DNA of 64,000 nt from an uncultured Flavobacteriaceae bacterium (GTDB taxonomy: Bacteria > Bacteroidota > Bacteroidia > Flavobacteriales > Flavobacteriaceae): the NCBI GenBank assembly GCA_947497245.1, contig CANMFO010000007.1:1-64000 (forward strand). The letters are read 5' to 3'. The notes below the pieces were generated by a model, which did not search any database, was not told where the DNA came from, and was given only the letters and a program-made list of their open reading frames with translations. Below, piece by piece: positions 1 through 9,377 of the stretch. Position numbers and translations under genes: made by a program. The number at the start of each line of letters is the position of its first letter. Positions within the stretch are counted from its first letter, which is position 1.

Positions 1-3000
1 GCCCGCGGCGGTGATGGTGATGTCGGTACCGGTCCCGCAGGAGGTGATGTTCGGAGCGGAGGCAGTAACCGTCAGTTCTGGATTGATGGTTATGGTATTT
101 GTCCCGGTGCAGTTGTTCCCATCTATGACATCTATGGTATAGGTTCCAGGGCCCAGACCGGTGAAAACATTATTGGCATCATAGCCCCCTCCATTGATCC
201 GGTACTGATAGTTTCCATCGCCACCAGCGGTAACGTTTGCGGTCAAGGTCAGCCCCACAGCATCATCGTAGCACGTATCATTGGGTACAATATCCAAAAC
301 CGGAGCAACGGCATTGTTCAAGGCAAAGGTGGTCGACTCCGAACACCCGTTGGCATCGGTGACCGTGGCATTGTAGGTACTTGTTTGGGACAAACCGGTA
401 AAAATACCGCTGGTATTGGTCACTATGGTAACGCCGTCCGGATAGGTCAACTCGTAATTGTAGCTGCCCCAACCCCCATTCGCAGTAAGGACAACGCTGC
501 CATCCGCGGTACAACTAGGTTGTGTTTCGGCAGCAAGCAAGGTCAGTGCCGCGGTGGGCGCGGCGATGGTCACATCGGCAGTGGCCGTACAATTGGTGTC
601 GTTATCGGTGACGGTTATGGTGTACAATCCATCATCCAGACCAGTAAGCGATATGGCGGTATTGGTCTGTGCCAATCCGTTGGAACCGGACGGCCCTGCA
701 ATCGTATAATCATAGGACGTATTGAAACCGGAAACGGTAAACAAGGCCTCCCCGTCAGTATCATTGATACAGCTGATATTGCTCACGAGCTGACCCACTA
801 CCTGGATAGGGGAAACGGGAGTTATCGTGTGGTCCTCGTCATAGGAACATCCTTTGTCATCCGTGACCCTAAAAGTATAGGTGTTGGGGGCCAAACCGGT
901 GAAAGTGGCATTGTTTCCGTTATTGGCAACCTCCGCCGCCGGGGCGATGATCTCATAGGTAAACGGGGCATTTCCATCAACAACCGTAAGGGTGACATTC
1001 GAAGTCAATGTCGGACAATTCGGTGCGGAGGACACAAAGGTCAGATCGCTAGGTTCGTCCAAGGGGTCTATGGTCACAGAATTGGTAACGAATGTGCAGC
1101 CATTGGCATCCCTTACCGTAATGTTATAGGTGCCGTCCGTTAAATTGGAAAAAGTTTCCGCACCTACCCCGGTTCGGAAGGTCACACCATCAATACTGTA
1201 CTCGTAAGGAGCACTGCCACCCGTCGTTCCCTGTGCCTCTATGGTGCCACTTTGAAGACAGGTGTAATCCTGTATGGGGACAAGGGCAGAGGTTAAGGCG
1301 TTTGCAGGGCCACTTATTGTAAAATTTTCATCAAAATCACATGTGTTGCCCCCTTTTCTTTGGTGCAAGGTAACCGTATAGTCACCTTGTGGCAAACCTG
1401 TAAATGTTCCAGATGAATTGTCCAACGTGGTACCATCGGGATACGTTAGGGTGTAACTTACCCTATACCCATTTCTGTTTGTAATGTTGTACGCAATGGA
1501 GCCATCTTCCGCTCCAAAGCAAGTTTCGTCCGTGGTTGAGGTGGAGTACTCCACCTCTGGCACAAGAACAATGGTAACGGTATTGGAAATGGTATGGCAG
1601 TTGTTTCTGTCCACCACCACAAATGTATAGTCCCCAGGAACCAAAATGTCAAATATAACACTGGTCTGATAGGCCGATGCAGGTATATCGGTAACGTCGG
1701 CATATGAGGTAATTGTTGTTCCTCCTTCATCGACAAAGCTCCAGATGGCATAGGAGTGGGGAGTCAGCCCTCCGGTTGATGTCATCTGTATATTACCTTC
1801 CCTACAACTAATGTGTTGTGAGATGGAGGCCACCAAATCCAGATCGTTCAAATCTGCTATGGTTATCTGTTCACTATAATCGCATCCATCATCCGTCCTG
1901 GCGATGGCGATGTAGTTGCCCGGATTAAGGTTGTTGAAGGTAAAGTTGTTGTCGGGCTGGGCGGTTTCGTTATCGATCAAAGTTCCCTGGCCGCCATTGG
2001 AGCCGTCGTCCAAACGAAGTTCGTATTCGTAGTTGGGCTCCACATTGTTCACCTGGATATTTATTGAACCCAGTTGGCCGCAATTGGCGTCGTTTGCAGT
2101 AACATCTACCTGAAAATCCCTGTTCAGGACACCAATATCCGGGGTGAAGAAAACACAGGCCCCGACAATGGGATCTCCAGAGGCATCCAACTGAGTAACC
2201 TCAACGCGATACGCCCCGTTGGTGGCGATATCGAAACTGGGGCCGTTGTTGGCACTGAACGGGACAAGAATGTTGCTGGTTGCCACATCGACCAATTGGT
2301 AACCGTATCCGGTACCCAGATTGGTAATGGTAATGTTTCCGTTCGTAGTACAAATGATGTCGTCTTTGGTATATTGGATATCCAAAGTATTTTGAAAGGC
2401 GCTAAAGTAAAAACGGTTGATACAGCCATTTTGATAGGTAACCTTCAATCGGTATTTGCCCGCTGAGGTAAGGTTGTAGTCACTGCCCGTGCCCACTTGG
2501 TTCCAGGTACAGGCGGAATTTTTATTGGCACAGTCATCATCTACCGCGGCACAACTGCTTTCGTCCAAAAGCTCCCATTCGATGCTCTGGGCATCCAGTA
2601 TGTTCAATTGCAAAAGATGGGTGTCGTTCGTGCCGCAAAGGAATAGCTTGGGCAACAGATCTCCATCCACGGAACAGGTGGCGATTTCCCCTTCGATGTC
2701 GTTAAAGGGGTCGGCATCGGCGTTCACCGTATTGTAGTATTCCGTAATTGGATTGATGGGTGTCGCCCCTCCAAAAGGACTTACGGCAATAATCTCTTTG
2801 AAGCCCTTACAGGGGTCGGCAACGATTTTGTCCACGATATAGGTCCCAATTTGGTCCACGATCAGCGTACTGGGATCGTTGTCGGGATCTCCGTCGTTCA
2901 AAACGGTGTCGGTGGGGTCCAATAAGTTGTTGCCGTTGTCATCACGTACCCAGATATAGGAATCAAAGTTATCCCCTGCATCCAAGATTACTTCGTCCCC

Positions 3001-4713
3001 GCACAGTTCCACACTTCTTATGAAGGTGCAATTGGCCAGGTCGTCCAACAGAAAGTTCGTTGCCCCAGGGGTTACAAAACCGCAATCATCAAAATCGGAT
3101 ACACTGGGGTCGTCCGTGATCACGTTGTCGTTGATTACACCCTCGTATGTCGAATAGGCCAGGTTTTGAATAAGGTCGGTACAGGCGTCAACAAAATCAA
3201 AACAGTTTTCCGCTACCCTCACACGCATCCTAATGGAGTATATCGGGTCGTTGTCGTTGACCAGATTGTCCGGAATGGTGAACACTACGGTCCTTGTGGC
3301 GGAATCGTAAGTGTAGGTCACTCCTGTTGGAAAGGAGAAGTTCAGTTCGTCCAATGTTACATTAACCGGGAGTACGTCGCGAATGGTATAGTTCGTGGCA
3401 TCGTCGTTGCCAATGTTTTGGAACGAAAGCACATAGTCCAAGGTTTGGCCCAAGTTTACCCCCATTCCCGTGATGTCGTTTCCGGCAATGTCCTCTACCT
3501 TTTTTTCGAGTACGATCTCCGGTTCAATAATTTCTACATTGAAGGAATTGAAAAAGGGATAATACTGATCTCCGTTGGTTCCGAACCTGAAGGTGGCCGC
3601 CGTTTCATCATTGGGAATGACCGAGTTTGCCGGATTGCTCAGAAGGAACATGTCCGAATCGAACCCAAGCGTGTTGTCACTGTTCGGGGTTCTGTTGGTA
3701 GTCAATGCACCGTTCAGGGTAATATTGCTATTAAAGAAATTGTTTGAGGGGTTCGTGCTGTTGCTAATGGTCGTAAACCCGGTATTGCTCGCCGCCTCGA
3801 TGCTCATGAAATCACCGGTGATCCTAAAGTCGCCCTCCAAAGCCGCCGCTCCTATGTTGGCATTTACGGGGCCTGCGGGAATGGTGTTGAAACCGTTGTA
3901 ATTGATATCCACCGAATTGGTTCCCGTTACCCGGGCAAAACCATCAAAAGTGGTGATCAATTTTCCCGTAAGGGTAGGGTTTTCGTAGGCGATTACCATG
4001 GTCCAACCGGCCGAGGCACCGCCCTGTCCTGCCAAACCGCCGATTACGGAACGGATATTCGCTATGGTATATTCCCCTTCCGGGTTGGCGAGTGCCGTTA
4101 CCAATGCGGTAACATCGGCATAACAGGCATACGGACTGTTGCTCTGGGTGGCGGCTGTGGTAAAGCCGTCGAACAATATTTCATCTGCAGTGACATCCAC
4201 ATATGCCCCTCCGGGCACCTTGAACTTCACTTGGTTAAAATCGCTTTGTCTACCGGTCCCTGGTGCAATGGTGTTGGGTACATAAGTCGTGCCATCGTAC
4301 GAGCCGTTTGCCATGGCGCTAGGATAGGTCGCGGCCCAGTACAGCCCAACATATCGAATTAGGTTACAGTCCGCCTGATCAAAAGTAAAAGTGGCGCTAC
4401 TGGAACTGAAGGTCGATGCATCACTGTCCACATCGATATACTGTATGTTCTTGTAGTCGTTGTAGTTCAGCGCCCCTCCGGTTTCCGGATCGAAATTGGA
4501 TGCATCGGTACTTAAGTTGTTGTAGGGGTCTTCTGGGTCTGTTGTCGCCGTGCCTCCATCCCGGTTTACGATATCATTGGATATAAAGGTAAGGTCGCCC
4601 TTGATGTTGTTCTGATATCGAACCTCAAAGTTGTTGTATTCCTGGGAAAACCCGGAATAGGCCAGTAGAAAGATACTGGCCAAGAGCAGTTTTTTGATAA
4701 GTTTTGGTAGCAT
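1..4713 (-). CDS. SprB-like giant surface adhesin (3' part beyond window)
   Basis: The reading frame is open from the ATG at 4713 to the left edge (1571 codons) with no stop, so the C-terminus is missing. Residues 1-23 form a signal peptide ending before QEYNN. Residues about 25-380 are a globular N-terminal region. Residues about 390-490 resemble a DUF11/conserved-repeat domain (starts LEKKVED; contains SFQNIGNDDATNYTI). From about residue 870 onward there are Cys-starting modules of roughly 80-95 residues with GxYxxxxxDxxGC-like ends, as in SprB repeats of gliding adhesins. Such proteins are exported by the type IX system and usually end in a type B sorting domain, which would lie outside the window. 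The gene starts 3 bases after the PorP/SprF-like gene stops, so the two are almost certainly co-transcribed. The family call is good; a role in gliding or attachment is inferred. Confidence 0.85.
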   Translation of the reverse strand, partial: MLPKLIKKLLLASIFLLAYSGFSQEYNNFEVRYQNNIKGDLTFISNDIVNRDGGTATTDPEDPYNNLSTDASNFDPETGGALNYNDYKNIQYIDVDSDASTFSSSSATFTFDQADCNLIRYVGLYWAATYPSAMANGSYDGTTYVPNTIAPGTGRQSDFNQVKFKVPGGAYVDVTADEILFDGFTTAATQSNSPYACYADVTALVTALANPEGEYTIANIRSVIGGLAGQGGASAGWTMVIAYENPTLTGKLITTFDGFARVTGTNSVDINYNGFNTIPAGPVNANIGAAALEGDFRITGDFMSIEAASNTGFTTISNSTNPSNNFFNSNITLNGALTTNRTPNSDNTLGFDSDMFLLSNPANSVIPNDETAATFRFGTNGDQYYPFFNSFNVEIIEPEIVLEKKVEDIAGNDITGMGVNLGQTLDYVLSFQNIGNDDATNYTIRDVLPVNVTLDELNFSFPTGVTYTYDSATRTVVFTIPDNLVNDNDPIYSIRMRVRVAENCFDFVDACTDLIQNLAYSTYEGVINDNVITDDPSVSDFDDCGFVTPGATNFLLDDLANCTFIRSVELCGDEVILDAGDNFDSYIWVRDDNGNNLLDPTDTVLNDGDPDNDPSTLIVDQIGTYIVDKIVADPCKGFKEIIAVSPFGGATPINPITEYYNTVNADADPFNDIEGEIATCSVDGDLLPKLFLCGTNDTHLLQLNILDAQSIEWELLDESSCAAVDDDCANKNSACTWNQVGTGSDYNLTSAGKYRLKVTYQNGCINRFYFSAFQNTLDIQYTKDDIICTTNGNITITNLGTGYGYQLVDVATSNILVPFSANNGPSFDIATNGAYRVEVTQLDASGDPIVGACVFFTPDIGVLNRDFQVDVTANDANCGQLGSINIQVNNVEPNYEYELRLDDGSNGGQGTLIDNETAQPDNNFTFNNLNPGNYIAIARTDDGCDYSEQITIADLNDLDLVASISQHISCREGNIQMTSTGGLTPHSYAIWSFVDEGGTTITSYADVTDIPASAYQTSVIFDILVPGDYTFVVVDRNNCHTISNTVTIVLVPEVEYSTSTTDETCFGAEDGSIAYNITNRNGYRVSYTLTYPDGTTLDNSSGTFTGLPQGDYTVTLHQRKGGNTCDFDENFTISGPANALTSALVPIQDYTCLQSGTIEAQGTTGGSAPYEYSIDGVTFRTGVGAETFSNLTDGTYNITVRDANGCTFVTNSVTIDPLDEPSDLTFVSSAPNCPTLTSNVTLTVVDGNAPFTYEIIAPAAEVANNGNNATFTGLAPNTYTFRVTDDKGCSYDEDHTITPVSPIQVVGQLVSNISCINDTDGEALFTVSGFNTSYDYTIAGPSGSNGLAQTNTAISLTGLDDGLYTITVTDNDTNCTATADVTIAAPTAALTLLAAETQPSCTADGSVVLTANGGWGSYNYELTYPDGVTIVTNTSGIFTGLSQTSTYNATVTDANGCSESTTFALNNAVAPVLDIVPNDTCYDDAVGLTLTANVTAGGDGNYQYRINGGGYDANNVFTGLGPGTYTIDVIDGNNCTGTNTITINPELTVTASAPNITSCGTGTDITITAAG

Positions 4714-4716
4714 TAT

Positions 4717-6819
4717 TTAGGCAATATGGTTTGGTTTTACACGCATGATCCACATTTTGTCGTCATACATGTCATTTAGTTTGGTATAGTAGGAAATGAG
4801 TGCATTGTTCCAGGACTCATGCTTTTTTAGGTATACATATCTCCAGCTGTTCTCCGGGTTGATGAAGTAACTGGCGCTCAGTCCATAGGAATTGAGCAGT
4901 TTAACAAAGCGATTGGCGTTGTTGGGGTTTGCAAAAACGTTGGCAATGATATAGTATCCCGAACCGACACCTTTTAATTTGTAGGTTTTCGGAGCAGGTT
5001 TGGTCGTGGAGATCTTGTCATTGGCGACAACATTTCGGTTTAATTCGTCGATATCGTATTTGGTTGATTTTTCCTTGAGCTTGTTGACATTGCTCGCGTA
5101 CCTTTCGTTGCTATAGCGATTGTCCACGTTCATGATCCAGAGCGCATCCGAATAGGTGCCCCCAAGGTTGCCCTCGTAGGCGGCCACGGCATCTTCCCAG
5201 GTATCATGTCGTTCCAGGTATACGTACTTCAAGCCGTTTTCGGGGTTGTCTATGTAGTCCGTTACGAACCCTTTCTGGTCAAGGTCGTTCATGAACTTCT
5301 CCATATAATGCCCTCCTTTGTATACATTCGCCACCACATAGTAGCCGTCCTGTACCCCTTCGAGGTTTCGGAACGTCCTGCTTTTTAGGGGGTCCCTATC
5401 CGTAGTGGCGACCTGGGTACGGCTTTCCTTTTTAATATTGTCCCGGACTACTTCGGGCCGTGTCTTGGTTTCGGCTTTTTGAGCCGCGGTACTGCCAGCC
5501 TGTGCGGAAGGGTCGGAATTGTCGGGGGCCACCTCGTCGCTGCTTGGATTATGGGCGATGGCGGTAGGGCGGTCCCTTCCTGTCAAGAAGAGCTCTTCGG
5601 CCCTTTTTTCCAAATCGGGACGCTCCCCCTTGGTTTCGTTGCGAACCATCCTCATCACCATGTCAAAACGGCGCTCCAAATCCTTTTGTCTGTTGGCTTC
5701 CAGGGAATCTTGCCGAAACATGAGTTCGGCAATGATGGCATCATTTTCGACCAGACGTCGTTTCAGTTCCTCGATATCCTCGTTGGAAGTGACATCGTTC
5801 TGATCCACTTCCACATTATCGACCAACTCGTTGCCCCCGTCCTCTAGCATCACCCGGTCTTCGGTCAGGTTTGGCGTGAAGGAATAGGCAAAGGAAATCT
5901 CATGGGTAATCCCCAAATTGTCGAGATCGGTAACAAAACCTTTTTCCATGGTATACCCAAGGGAGAGACGCTTGTTGATGTTAAAACCGACACCTGCCGA
6001 AGCTCCATAAAAACTGTCGTATCCTCCTTGAATCCACCCCAATTTGGGTAGGTCGAGGATTAAACTTCCCCCTAAGGTCAGGTCCTGTTCGTCGGTCGCG
6101 CGCACCCGTTGGCTGTTCATCCTGACACGTGCCAGAGGCATTAATCGCGCACTTTCCATAATGCCGGAACTGTTTTCGAAGGAATGTGTGTACTGTAAAT
6201 GGGCGGAGTAGGCCTTGTCTTTAAAATCGGACAGCGACTTACTGGTCTTTAGGTTGTATTCAAAAAGGTTTTCAGCGTAGGCGCCAAAATCGAACTTGCC
6301 GTACGAAAGGTTAAAGCCGGGCTGAAAAGAAAGCACGTTGCTGTCCTCGGTACCGTTCAGTAAAAAATCATTGGGATCCACTACGTCCACGCTGTTGCGG
6401 TCCAAGCCCGTGCTGTAATACGCTAGGTTTCCTCCAAAGGTAAAATTGCTTTTGTCGCTCAATTTGATACCATAGGCGTAGTTGGCCAAGACCCCGATGT
6501 TGGAAATGGGGCCGATTTTTTGGGTGTACAAGCTCAGGCCGAGCCCGCTTCTGTCCCCAATACGACCACTATAGCTCAGGAAATAGGTCTGGTCGTTGTC
6601 TTGGAATTGTACCGATTGGTTCCTGTGCAAAAGATTGATATAGGATTTGTCTTCCCGAACAGTGGAAAAGGTCGGGTTGATCAAGAACCTATTGAACTTC
6701 AACAGGTTTTGCGGAGCGACCCGATACGGTAATATCGGGTCATCTTCCTGAGCTTGTGCACTGTTCGTTAGCGCTAAAAAAGCGATCAGGGACAGTGTTA
6801 TGAATTTTAAAACTTTCAT
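4717..6819 (-). CDS. PorP/SprF-like outer-membrane protein with two C-terminal SPOR-like repeats
   Basis: 700 aa. Signal peptide 1-23 (AQAQ/E). Residues about 25-318 look like the PorP/SprF beta-barrel family (start LPYRVAPQNLLKFNRFLINPTF, repeated GxSLG/FSYGKFDFGAYAENLF-type strands). A charged coiled coil follows at about 345-410, then a low-complexity linker. Two related SPOR-like repeats lie at about 482-567 and 612-696, each with GYYxxANV..., an NPEN..YVYL core and a final WIM.V. PorP/SprF proteins are partners of T9SS substrates, SprF being needed for SprB export. Its place between a sorted protein and a SprB-like adhesin fits that role. A typical PorP/SprF protein is about 300 aa, so the 380-residue extension is unusual. 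The extension may bind peptidoglycan, since known SPOR domains bind denuded glycan; that is inference. Confidence 0.8.
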   Translation of the reverse strand: MKVLKFITLSLIAFLALTNSAQAQEDDPILPYRVAPQNLLKFNRFLINPTFSTVREDKSYINLLHRNQSVQFQDNDQTYFLSYSGRIGDRSGLGLSLYTQKIGPISNIGVLANYAYGIKLSDKSNFTFGGNLAYYSTGLDRNSVDVVDPNDFLLNGTEDSNVLSFQPGFNLSYGKFDFGAYAENLFEYNLKTSKSLSDFKDKAYSAHLQYTHSFENSSGIMESARLMPLARVRMNSQRVRATDEQDLTLGGSLILDLPKLGWIQGGYDSFYGASAGVGFNINKRLSLGYTMEKGFVTDLDNLGITHEISFAYSFTPNLTEDRVMLEDGGNELVDNVEVDQNDVTSNEDIEELKRRLVENDAIIAELMFRQDSLEANRQKDLERRFDMVMRMVRNETKGERPDLEKRAEELFLTGRDRPTAIAHNPSSDEVAPDNSDPSAQAGSTAAQKAETKTRPEVVRDNIKKESRTQVATTDRDPLKSRTFRNLEGVQDGYYVVANVYKGGHYMEKFMNDLDQKGFVTDYIDNPENGLKYVYLERHDTWEDAVAAYEGNLGGTYSDALWIMNVDNRYSNERYASNVNKLKEKSTKYDIDELNRNVVANDKISTTKPAPKTYKLKGVGSGYYIIANVFANPNNANRFVKLLNSYGLSASYFINPENSWRYVYLKKHESWNNALISYYTKLNDMYDDKMWIMRVKPNHIA

Positions 6820-6841
6820 TTTTGGTTATGTGGTAGTTTGG

Positions 6842-9094
6842 TTATCGGATAACAGTTATCGTACCTTGTTTTAGGGTTTCGGAGGTGTTCTTTATGACAT
6901 AGTAGAACACCATATTCTGTTTTGGAAACGTCATGGACGATTCGGGCCAATTGTTTTGGTACCCCATCACATTGACCACTTCAACACCTTTATCGTTGTA
7001 TATTACTACGTTTATATCCTGTTTATTGGAGTAGGAATTCGGAACGACCCATTGGTCGTTGGCCCCATCGCCATTGGGAGTGATCACATTGGGAACGTTA
7101 AAAAGATCAAGGTACACAGCGTTGACGGGCCTGGAGATTTCGCAGTTGTCGATATTCGCTATCAAGAGGTAGCTTCCCTCTTCCGTAAAGGTCATCGAGT
7201 TGCTGTTGCCCAAGAGGTTGTTGTCGGCATCGAACCATTGATATGCGGTCCCTCCACTTGCGGTGACGGTTTTGGAGCTCCCTTCGGGGAAGATCACATC
7301 CCCATCAACATCCAGCTGGATCAGGTTGGCATCCAAGGGTGAAATGGTGACCTCGTTGGAGTTCAGTTCACATCCATTCTTGTCCAATACCAACCGGTAT
7401 GTTCCTGGCTGGCTCACGTTTAGGGCCGCATCCGTGCTGTTTACTGGAGAACCGTCGCGGTGCCAGGCAAAGCTTTCACCGCTAAGATCGGTAGTGGTGC
7501 TAAGGGTAATGGTGTCCGAGCTGTTGCAGTACACGGTACTCGTGCTGCTGATGGCCACTGTTTCGTTGGTCAGCAATATCACAGGAAGGGCACTGGAAGC
7601 TTCGTTGTAGGTATTCAAGGTAGCATCTACCAAATAGCTTCCATTTTCCGTCGTGCTGGTAAGGCTGATGTTTTTGGCGGTTTCCCCAACAACGTTGGCA
7701 CCGTCTTTTTTCCATTGATAGCCAAAGGCGTCCACCAAGGCCGAAGTCACGTCGGTCCGGGTTCCGCCACTGTCAAGCGCGTTTATGGTGCTGACTTCCA
7801 ATACCATGCTCGTATTGGTGCAGGCCGTGTAGTTGCTCGCATAGTCGATCGTAACCTCAAAGGAGGCAGGGACCACTGCGGTGGTCGCTTCCGAATTGAT
7901 GGTTGAGGAGCAGGCTCCCCCATTTTGGGTCACCGCCACGTAATAGGAACCATCTTGGGTGATATCCAGGGTGCTATTGGTGGCCCCGGGGATACTACCG
8001 CCGTTCCTGTACCATTGGTAGCTGGGTGAAATGGCCGTGGTACCCACGCTTAAGGTTTCGGGTTGGGATGGAAGTACCACCACATTGGCCGGATTGTTTC
8101 GAGTGGCCGTAAAATTGGCGGCATTGGTCATGGTGATCGCTGCGGACCTTTCGGTACAGATACCGGTCGCCGAAATTTCCACGGCATAGTCCCCTTCGAA
8201 TCCGACGGTATTGGCATCCACTATATAAGTAGCGGCCGTGGCCCCGGAGATCGCGGCATCATCCTTGTACCATTGATAGCTCCATGCGGCATTGGTAATA
8301 TTGATGCTGAGTGTTTCGGTTTCGCCGGTACATAATGCGGTCTTGGTCGGAGGGTCTATGGCAATGCCCTGGCCCGATCCGCCAATGGTGATCGTTACCC
8401 CGTTCGAAAAGGCGCTACTGGATCCGGTGCAGCTGCCATAGTCCAGCTCAACTTGGTATGTCCCATCTTGGTCGGCCAGGATATTGGGTCCGGTTTCCGA
8501 TAGGGGCGTTCCGCTCCTGTTCCAAATATACTGATAGGTATTTGCATTGGGGATGTTGTCAACGCTCAGGGTGATCGGCGTAGTGCTGCACACCGTTCCT
8601 GGAGTGGTTCCATCGCCGTTCGGGCTGATATGGATAGTGGTGGTGAAATCCATGAAGTACATGTCATAGGCTGGGGATTCATCCCCTGTTGTGGCCGGAC
8701 TCGTACTGCGTACGCGCATTTTGTAGCCCGTTCCCCGGGTATCGGATGGGATGGAGAACTCGAATCCCGGGTTCTGGACCGCGGTATTGCTGCTCTCTCT
8801 CGCCAGTTCGGTAGGGGAGCCAAAGTTGCCACTGGCATCGGAAAGTTCCAAAATCCATTCGTTGTCCCCGTTGGGGGTTCCCACCCAGGATACGGTGGCA
8901 AAGTATTGGTTGAATCCGGATATTCCGGCACATATCCTCGGCCACTCGCCCGAACTGGGCGTTCCTCCGAAGTTGGGATTGCCTGCTGGTTCTGGGGCGT
9001 TGATAAGAATTTGTCCTGAAACTTGTGAAGCTCCCAGAAGCAAAAATGCCATGACAAGGAAGCGTGTGCATTTGAAGAGTTTAGATTTTTTCAT
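6842..9094 (-). CDS. Secreted Ig-like repeat protein with gliding-type (type B) T9SS sorting domain
   Basis: 750 aa from the ATG at 9094, chosen because it begins a clear signal peptide (MKKSKLFK... to VSG/Q, 1-28); the frame is open 36 codons further upstream but codes nothing signal-like. The middle contains about six Ig/PKD-like modules, seen as repeated YQWxxxG-type strands (for example SYQWYKDDAAISGA and SYQWYRNGGSIPGA). The last about 86 residues match the CHU_C gliding-motility-associated sorting domain: NVITPNGDGANDQW, an INVVIYNDKG strand, and a final YYVIK...GTITVIR. The domain marks it for export across the outer membrane by T9SS and surface attachment. It is the first gene of the operon with the PorP/SprF-like and SprB-like genes (22-base gap to the next). 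Ligand unknown. Confidence 0.85.
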   Translation of the reverse strand: MKKSKLFKCTRFLVMAFLLLGASQVSGQILINAPEPAGNPNFGGTPSSGEWPRICAGISGFNQYFATVSWVGTPNGDNEWILELSDASGNFGSPTELARESSNTAVQNPGFEFSIPSDTRGTGYKMRVRSTSPATTGDESPAYDMYFMDFTTTIHISPNGDGTTPGTVCSTTPITLSVDNIPNANTYQYIWNRSGTPLSETGPNILADQDGTYQVELDYGSCTGSSSAFSNGVTITIGGSGQGIAIDPPTKTALCTGETETLSINITNAAWSYQWYKDDAAISGATAATYIVDANTVGFEGDYAVEISATGICTERSAAITMTNAANFTATRNNPANVVVLPSQPETLSVGTTAISPSYQWYRNGGSIPGATNSTLDITQDGSYYVAVTQNGGACSSTINSEATTAVVPASFEVTIDYASNYTACTNTSMVLEVSTINALDSGGTRTDVTSALVDAFGYQWKKDGANVVGETAKNISLTSTTENGSYLVDATLNTYNEASSALPVILLTNETVAISSTSTVYCNSSDTITLSTTTDLSGESFAWHRDGSPVNSTDAALNVSQPGTYRLVLDKNGCELNSNEVTISPLDANLIQLDVDGDVIFPEGSSKTVTASGGTAYQWFDADNNLLGNSNSMTFTEEGSYLLIANIDNCEISRPVNAVYLDLFNVPNVITPNGDGANDQWVVPNSYSNKQDINVVIYNDKGVEVVNVMGYQNNWPESSMTFPKQNMVFYYVIKNTSETLKQGTITVIR

Positions 9095-9351
9095 AAGTAG
9101 TCGTAGTTTAAAGTTCACTACCGGTTCTATCAGATTTGGGTCTGGATAAACGGTATAATTTTGTCGCTTTTTTTGGGGGCTTGGGCGATGGGCCCTTGCC
9201 ATTACGATTCAGTTATACGGTATTCAAAAACAAATATGTCATATAATTGGCGGGTTTGGAATTTAATGTTGTGGCGGCTCTTAAATATGTTGTGAAATGC
9301 ATTTAATGTATGGTGTGGCTATTTTGTAGGCGCCCATAACGGCATTTTTGC

Positions 9352-9359
9352 TACTTTTG
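9352..9359 (+). promoter_or_regulatory. Bacteroidota -7 promoter element of glnS
   Basis: TACTTTTG matches TAnnTTTG, 18 bases before the ATG at 9378. No convincing -33 TTTG is seen. An in-frame start codon at 9348 would lie upstream of this element, which supports the start at 9378. Confidence 0.5.
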
Positions 9360-9377
9360 TGCCTCAAAATATATGCT

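Noticed and set aside
385-1143. 252-codon plus-strand open frame
   Set aside because: It is antisense to the SprB-like adhesin, low in hydrophobic clustering and rich in Gly/Arg/Ile from the complementary repeats; no family resemblance.
6842-9094. Start codon at 9202 for the Ig-like protein
   Set aside because: The 36 extra codons are basic and not signal-like, while the ATG at 9094 opens a clear signal peptide.
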